From Ephydatia muelleri (taxonomy: Eukaryota; Porifera; Demospongiae; Spongillida; Spongillidae): a stretch of DNA of 64,000 nt. Under the pieces are notes generated by a model, which worked only from the letters and a program-made list of their open reading frames with translations, was not told the origin of the DNA and did no database searches. Each line of letters begins with the position of its first letter. Within the stretch, counting starts at the first letter, position 1. The stretch is from NCBI GenBank assembly GCA_013339895.1, contig JABACO010000021.1:592768-656767 (forward strand). The letters are read 5' to 3'. A program made the position numbers and the translations under genes. Shown piece after piece: positions 60,490 through 64,000 of the stretch.

Positions 60490-61362
60490 TTGCACAGATT
60501 CATGTCTTTTACAGAGACAGTGAACAGGCTAGATGTTCTCAACCAAAGACATCGCAATCTGATGAGGCAAGTGAGCAGGTTGAAGGAGAAGATTGCACTA
60601 GCAGCACAGAACACAGAGATAGTACTAGATGAAGAGTCTGTTCATTTGATTAGAGACACCATAACATCAAATGTTGTCATAGAGCACTTCAAAGATCTAC
60701 CACGCGAGTCATTTCAAAATGTGTTTTGGCAGCAGCAGGTAGAGGCATCATTAAAACCTAATCTGCGAAACATGTGCTGGCACCCATTAATGATTCGATG
60801 GTATCTTTATTTACGATACAGGTAAGAATGCTCAAGTTATTATATAGTTTCAATACCTGCATTTAATAGATCAAGTGGTGCATATAAGGCCTTGCGAGAG
60901 TCTGGATGTATCAAGTTACCATCACAAAGAACGCTGAGAGACTACACTCACTACACCAAGGCTTCACTGGGGTTCTCTTCAGAAGGAGACCAGATGTTGA
61001 GAGATGCAGCTAGACTAGACTGGTGCCCTGAGAGGGAGAAGTATGTCATCCTACTTCTCGACGAAATGCATATAAGACAGGATCTTGTGTTTGACAAGCA
61101 TACTGGCAATCTTATTGGCTTCACAAATTTAGGAGACATTTCTGATCACCTCTCTGAATTCGAGCAAACTCTTCAAGACGATGGTACAACCCTGCGGCAC
61201 CTTGCTAAGACAATGCTTGTATTCATGGTACGAGGCCTCTTTTCAAAGCTACAGTTTCCATATGTTCAGTTTTCGTGCACTTCACTAACTGGTGTGCAAA
61301 TGTATGACCCTTTTTGGGAAGCTGTTGGACGTCTGGAGACCATGGAGCTAAAGGTTATATAA
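60490..61362 (+). pseudogene. P-type transposase catalytic core, first part
   Basis: Two exons. The first (about 60,500-60,821) has a coiled-coil-like stretch LNQRHRNLMRQVSRLKEKIA, then HLIRDTITSN and LRNMCWHPLMIRWYLYLRY. The second (about 60,872-61,350) has SGCIKLPSQRTLRDYTHYTK, ILLLDEMHIRQDLVFDKHTG with the first catalytic Asp, LIGFTNLGDI, and TSLTGVQMYDPFWEAVGRLE. These are hallmark motifs of P-superfamily transposases (Drosophila P, THAP9). The reading frame is open across both exons, so this part decayed little. The continuation with the second Asp is absent downstream. Confidence 0.85.
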
Positions 61363-61539
61363 TTATTTGGATTTTCTACAGCTGAAAAGAACAACATGCT
61401 AATAAGTGCATAAACCTTGTATGGGCTTCGAATGACATGTAAGTTAATGCACTCTGGTAATATTATAAAGCATTATCTGCAATGGAACTTTTTTTTTTAC
61501 TTCATGCAAGTCATTTCTTGAATTAGTAAGGCATCTGTT

Positions 61540-62366
61540 TACAGTTCCTGGTGTTGATAGCTTTTTGAGCCAACGTTTGTGCCAAGATCCACTAGAACGC
61601 TTTTTTGGCTCCCAGAGACAGAGAGGTGGTGTGCATGATAATGTGGCAGAGAGGTGGTGTGCATGATAATGTGACAGAGAGGTGGTGTGCATGTTAATGT
61701 GACAGAGAGGTGGTGATCCTAATGTGACAGAGAGGTGGTGTGCATGTTAATGTGACAGAGAGGTGGTGTGCATGATAATGTGGCAGAGAGGTGGTGTGCA
61801 TGATAATGTGACAGAGAGGTGGTGATCCTAATGTGACAGAGAGGTGGTGTGCATGATAATGTGGCAGAGAGGTGGTGTGCATGATAATGTGGCAGAGAGG
61901 TGGTGTGCATGATAATGTGGCAGAGAGGTGGTGTGCATGATAATGTGACAGAGAGGTGGTGTGCATGATAATGTGGCAGAGAGGTGGTGTGCATGATAAT
62001 GTGGCAGAGAGGTGGTGTGCATGATAATGTGACAGAGTTTTCCAAGCAATAAGGGTTATAACATCTTTTTGTCGCGGAACAAAAAGAGGTAACTGTCGAG
62101 GTGGTACTGAAGAACTGCCCAATGATCAGCCCTTGCCTAAGCGTCACCAAAGCTCTAGCAAAAAACAGCAGACAGTCTTGGAAACACAGGTCCAGCCATC
62201 AGGTAAAATCTATATTCATTTCTATAAGTATACATATCATTATGTTCTTCTCAACTTCAGTTCATGTTCATGGGAATCTTCTGAAAGGGATTTATGCTTT
62301 GCTTGAAGATAAATCTTTCTTGCTTCCAACAAGGCCAGCTCAATTTGTTCTAAATTATTACTTGAA
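61540..62366 (+). pseudogene. P-type transposase C-terminal part
   Basis: Reads PGVDSFLSQRLCQDPLERFF + GSQRQRGGVHDN, containing the LERFFG motif taken as the acidic-residue region of the P-type fold. It is interrupted by a 28-bp array. It resumes as ITSFCRGTKRGNCRGGTEEL and KRHQSSSKKQQ, and splices in frame through an intron at about 62,202-62,259 to VHVHGNLLKGIYALLEDKSF and YYLNGHLVT before a stop. The 28-bp unit is not a multiple of three, so the array disrupts the frame. Confidence 0.7.
61614..62035. repeat. 28-bp minisatellite inside transposase coding region
   Basis: About 15 units of GCAGAGAGGTGGTGTGCATG + ATAATGTG, with variants (GACAGAG, TGTTAATG) and shorter units containing GTGATCCTAAT. 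The unit is derived from the transposase codons for QRQRGGVHDNV. Confidence 0.95.
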
Positions 62367-62576
62367 TGGGCACCTAGTCACATAATGGGCACCTAGTCAC
62401 ATAATGGGCACCTAGTCACATAATGGGCACCTAGTCACATAATGGGCACCTAGTCACATAATGGGCACCTAGTCACATAATGGGCACCTAGTCACATAAT
62501 GGGCACCTAGTCACATAATGGGCACCTAGTCACATAATGGGCACCTAGTCACATAATGGGCACCTAGTCACATAAT
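62366..62576. repeat. 19-bp minisatellite
   Basis: About 11 perfect copies of GGGCACCTAGTCACATAAT, starting from the codons for NGHLVT and its stop. Perfect identity suggests very recent expansion. Confidence 0.97.
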
Positions 62577-63111
62577 GGAAATTGAATGCTTTGATAAGGA
62601 TAGGGCTCATTTATTGTCAAGCTGTTTTCCTAAACCATGTGCAAAAAAGGGATTTAAAGGTTCCATCTGGCAAAAGTATCAAATGTTATGCACTTCAGAT
62701 ACTTATATATCTTTGTGGCGCAGGTTCATTCAAACCAGCATAGGTGTGGATCTATCCCCTATATTTATTCAATATGTTGGGCATCATGGATTCACAGAAG
62801 CACTAAAAAACCAATTCCCATTTGAGCACATATATGTAGATAGGGCGGGTGTACACAATGAACTCACCTATCAAGAGCTCAATGCTGTTAGATATGCTGC
62901 TGGCTTTGTTCCTAGAGCACTTAAAAAGAGCCTTCTAAAGAAGCTCAAAAAATATGCTAGTGCGTGGGTTGAAAAGATAAAGGTTGCCCAGCAACAAACT
63001 ACCCAAAAGTCCAAAGGATTTAGAAAAACACTTAAGTCTTATGCTTGCATTGCACATATACATATATTTGTCAATTGTCTTGTATTACCACAGATAATAG
63101 AGTTATTATAA
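62575..63111 (+). CDS. Hypothetical protein, probably mobile-element associated
   Basis: An open frame of 178 codons directly after the 19-bp array. The first ATG lies at the array edge, so the true N-terminus may be upstream. Visible features: SLWRRFIQTSIGVDLSPIFI, FIQYVGHHGFTEALKNQFPF, and ELNAVRYAAGFVPRALKKSL followed by a lysine-rich stretch (LLKKLKKYASAWVEKIK). The ELNAxRYAAGxV pattern recurs in my memory of hypothetical proteins from sponge and cnidarian repeats, but I cannot assign a family. A possible donor near 63,045 suggests it may continue. It could be a second gene of the transposon or an unrelated element. Confidence 0.45.
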   Translation: MEIECFDKDRAHLLSSCFPKPCAKKGFKGSIWQKYQMLCTSDTYISLWRRFIQTSIGVDLSPIFIQYVGHHGFTEALKNQFPFEHIYVDRAGVHNELTYQELNAVRYAAGFVPRALKKSLLKKLKKYASAWVEKIKVAQQQTTQKSKGFRKTLKSYACIAHIHIFVNCLVLPQIIELL

Positions 63112-63122
63112 CTCTATTATCT
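63092..63122. repeat. Perfect 15-bp inverted repeat with 1-nt spacer
   Basis: AGATAATAGAGTTAT, T, ATAACTCTATTATCT. Similarity extends imperfectly outward (CAATTGTCTTGTATTACCAC against CAATTCATAATACCAG), giving a hairpin of about 35 bp per arm. ATTATCTCTG recurs near 63,235. Confidence 0.9.
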
Positions 63123-63324
63123 CTGGTATTATGAATTGTGTACATGTGTGTCATAGCTCTGGTCATAGCAACTTGTACGGATTCTTTCCAGGAGTGCGCG
63201 CGTTGATTGGCTGTGTTTCCAATCCCTCTATATATTATCTCTGATACAGCGGACTGACCCTTTTGAGCACGTTATGTACTGAGTCGCAGGTGCGTAATTT
63301 TGGATCTGGAACGGGTTTATACTA
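63123..63324. other. Spacer between the hairpin and the LTR
   Basis: Nothing recognised apart from a second ATTATCTCTG. Confidence 0.4.
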
Positions 63325-63710
63325 TGTAGCATCTGTCGTGTTCTCGGGGAACCAGGATCTCAAAAGAATAGAATTATGTGGCTATATCACGCTCAAACAC
63401 AAATAGAACAAAATGGACCACCGCCAAGACGACTCACAATATGAACACGAGTCACTCCACGCTCCCCTGCGCATGCTGTTGCATATATATGCGCATGAGT
63501 AAGCACGATCTGGTGCTTCTTTTAGCAAGTGCCTAGATTTTTTTTCTTTTGGAACAGCTTAGTGTAGCGTTGTACCAGATTATGCACGAACCATATGTTG
63601 AATCACGCAGCTCATAACATACCTACACAACCTATATACACGAACTCCAATAAGACCCCCCCCCCCCACCACACAGCGCATGCCCATACATGTCCCAGTC
63701 TACTACTACA
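63325..63710 (-). mobile_element. Probable 3' LTR of an LTR retroelement
   Basis: About 386 bp on the minus strand beginning TGTAGTAG and ending GCTACA, i.e. TG...CA ends with a 5-bp inverted repeat (TGTAG/CTACA). It is preceded by a polypurine tract (TAAAGGGGGA complement, 63,711-63,720) and by the end of a polyprotein. The other LTR lies beyond the window, so the LTR call rests on the PPT, the end motifs and the adjacent reading frame. Family is probably Ty3/gypsy. Whether the element is whole cannot be judged. Confidence 0.6.
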
Positions 63711-64000
63711 TCCCCCTTTATAAGTTCAATAATAGTCTGGCCGTCTAGATATTCTCCCACTTCTTGTTCTTATTACATGCTCTTCTTTGGGTTCCATCCT
63801 AGGTGCTTGTCTCTCCCTGCGTGGATCTTTAGTATCCCGTGTCTCTGGTTCTTCCCGGTCGCCTTCGTCTTTCTTTTTCTCATCTTGGGGTTCGCTATTC
63901 GATATCTCTGTATCCACATGTTTTTCCCCTTCATCTTTCTCTTCTTCATCTTGAGGTTCCCTATTTGATATCTCTGTGTCCACCTGTTTGTCCTCTTCTG
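63711..64000 (-). mobile_element. LTR retroelement: polypurine tract and C-terminal end of polyprotein
   Basis: The minus-strand reading frame ends VIRTRSGRISRRPDYY just before the polypurine tract, a form common at the end of Ty3/gypsy-type pol proteins. It is preceded by an acidic repeat (DTEISNREPQDEEEKDEG and a near copy). The rest of the element lies beyond position 64,000. Confidence 0.6.

Larger units (their letters stand above)
58750..62366 (+). mobile_element. Degenerate P-superfamily DNA transposon with two internal minisatellites
   Basis: Groups the N-terminal segments, 34-bp array, catalytic core, 28-bp array and C-terminal segments listed separately. Internal coding for the second catalytic Asp and the HLIKT region is missing between 61,362 and 61,500. 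Terminal inverted repeats were not found, so the outer limits are approximate. Confidence 0.6.

Noticed and set aside
61828-62150. Minus-strand His/Ser/Leu-rich repeat proteins (SATLSCTPPLCHIIMHTT type)
   Set aside because: They are translations of the 28-bp minisatellite on the antisense strand of the transposase.

Overview
The window is animal nuclear DNA. Small introns, closely spaced genes, heavy microsatellite and minisatellite content, and sponge/cnidarian-style retroelement and P-type transposase relics point to an early-branching invertebrate, most likely a sponge. The species call is inference. Every recognisable cellular gene is a conserved metazoan one: a MAP4K4/TNIK/MINK1-type kinase, NUDT8, UCKL1, RPL8, DKC1 (dyskerin), ATG3 and CANT1.

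The scaffold is three contigs separated by two runs of exactly 1000 N (22,764-23,763 and 51,279-52,278). Contig 1 (1-22,763) reads: kinase-a(-), retroelement relic(-), NUDT8(+), UCKL1(-), RPL8(-), DKC1(+), kinase-b(+, cut by the gap). Contig 2 (23,764-51,278) repeats most of that in reverse complement: DKC1(-), RPL8(+), UCKL1(+), NUDT8(-), relic(+), an extra 2.07-kb DNA transposon, kinase-a(+), then ATG3(+) and CANT1(-). Contig 3 (52,279-64,000) starts inside kinase-b, overlaps the end of contig 1, completes that gene, and runs into a P-type transposon with three minisatellites and the 3' end of an LTR retroelement.

The simplest reading is one locus with two haplotypes. Contig 2 is the alternative haplotype placed backwards between contigs 1 and 3. 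The inferred true order is CANT1 - ATG3 - kinase-a - NUDT8 - UCKL1 - RPL8 - DKC1 - kinase-b - transposons, with kinase-a and kinase-b as inverted near-identical paralogs flanking a housekeeping block. Haplotype differences then become informative: a clean transposon insertion with an empty site, and two co-expanded VNTRs in UCKL1.

Functionally the block is rich in ribosome biogenesis. DKC1 (rRNA pseudouridine synthase) and RPL8 are divergent across about 450 bp that hold a perfect NRF1-type palindrome and a TOP-like pyrimidine start. DKC1 introns carry two copies of an 87-nt element with C/D-box snoRNA features and a guide matching the SNORD33/snR55 site of 18S rRNA. Many 1-bp indels differ between otherwise matching copies, so single frame breaks in host genes should be treated as consensus error until checked.
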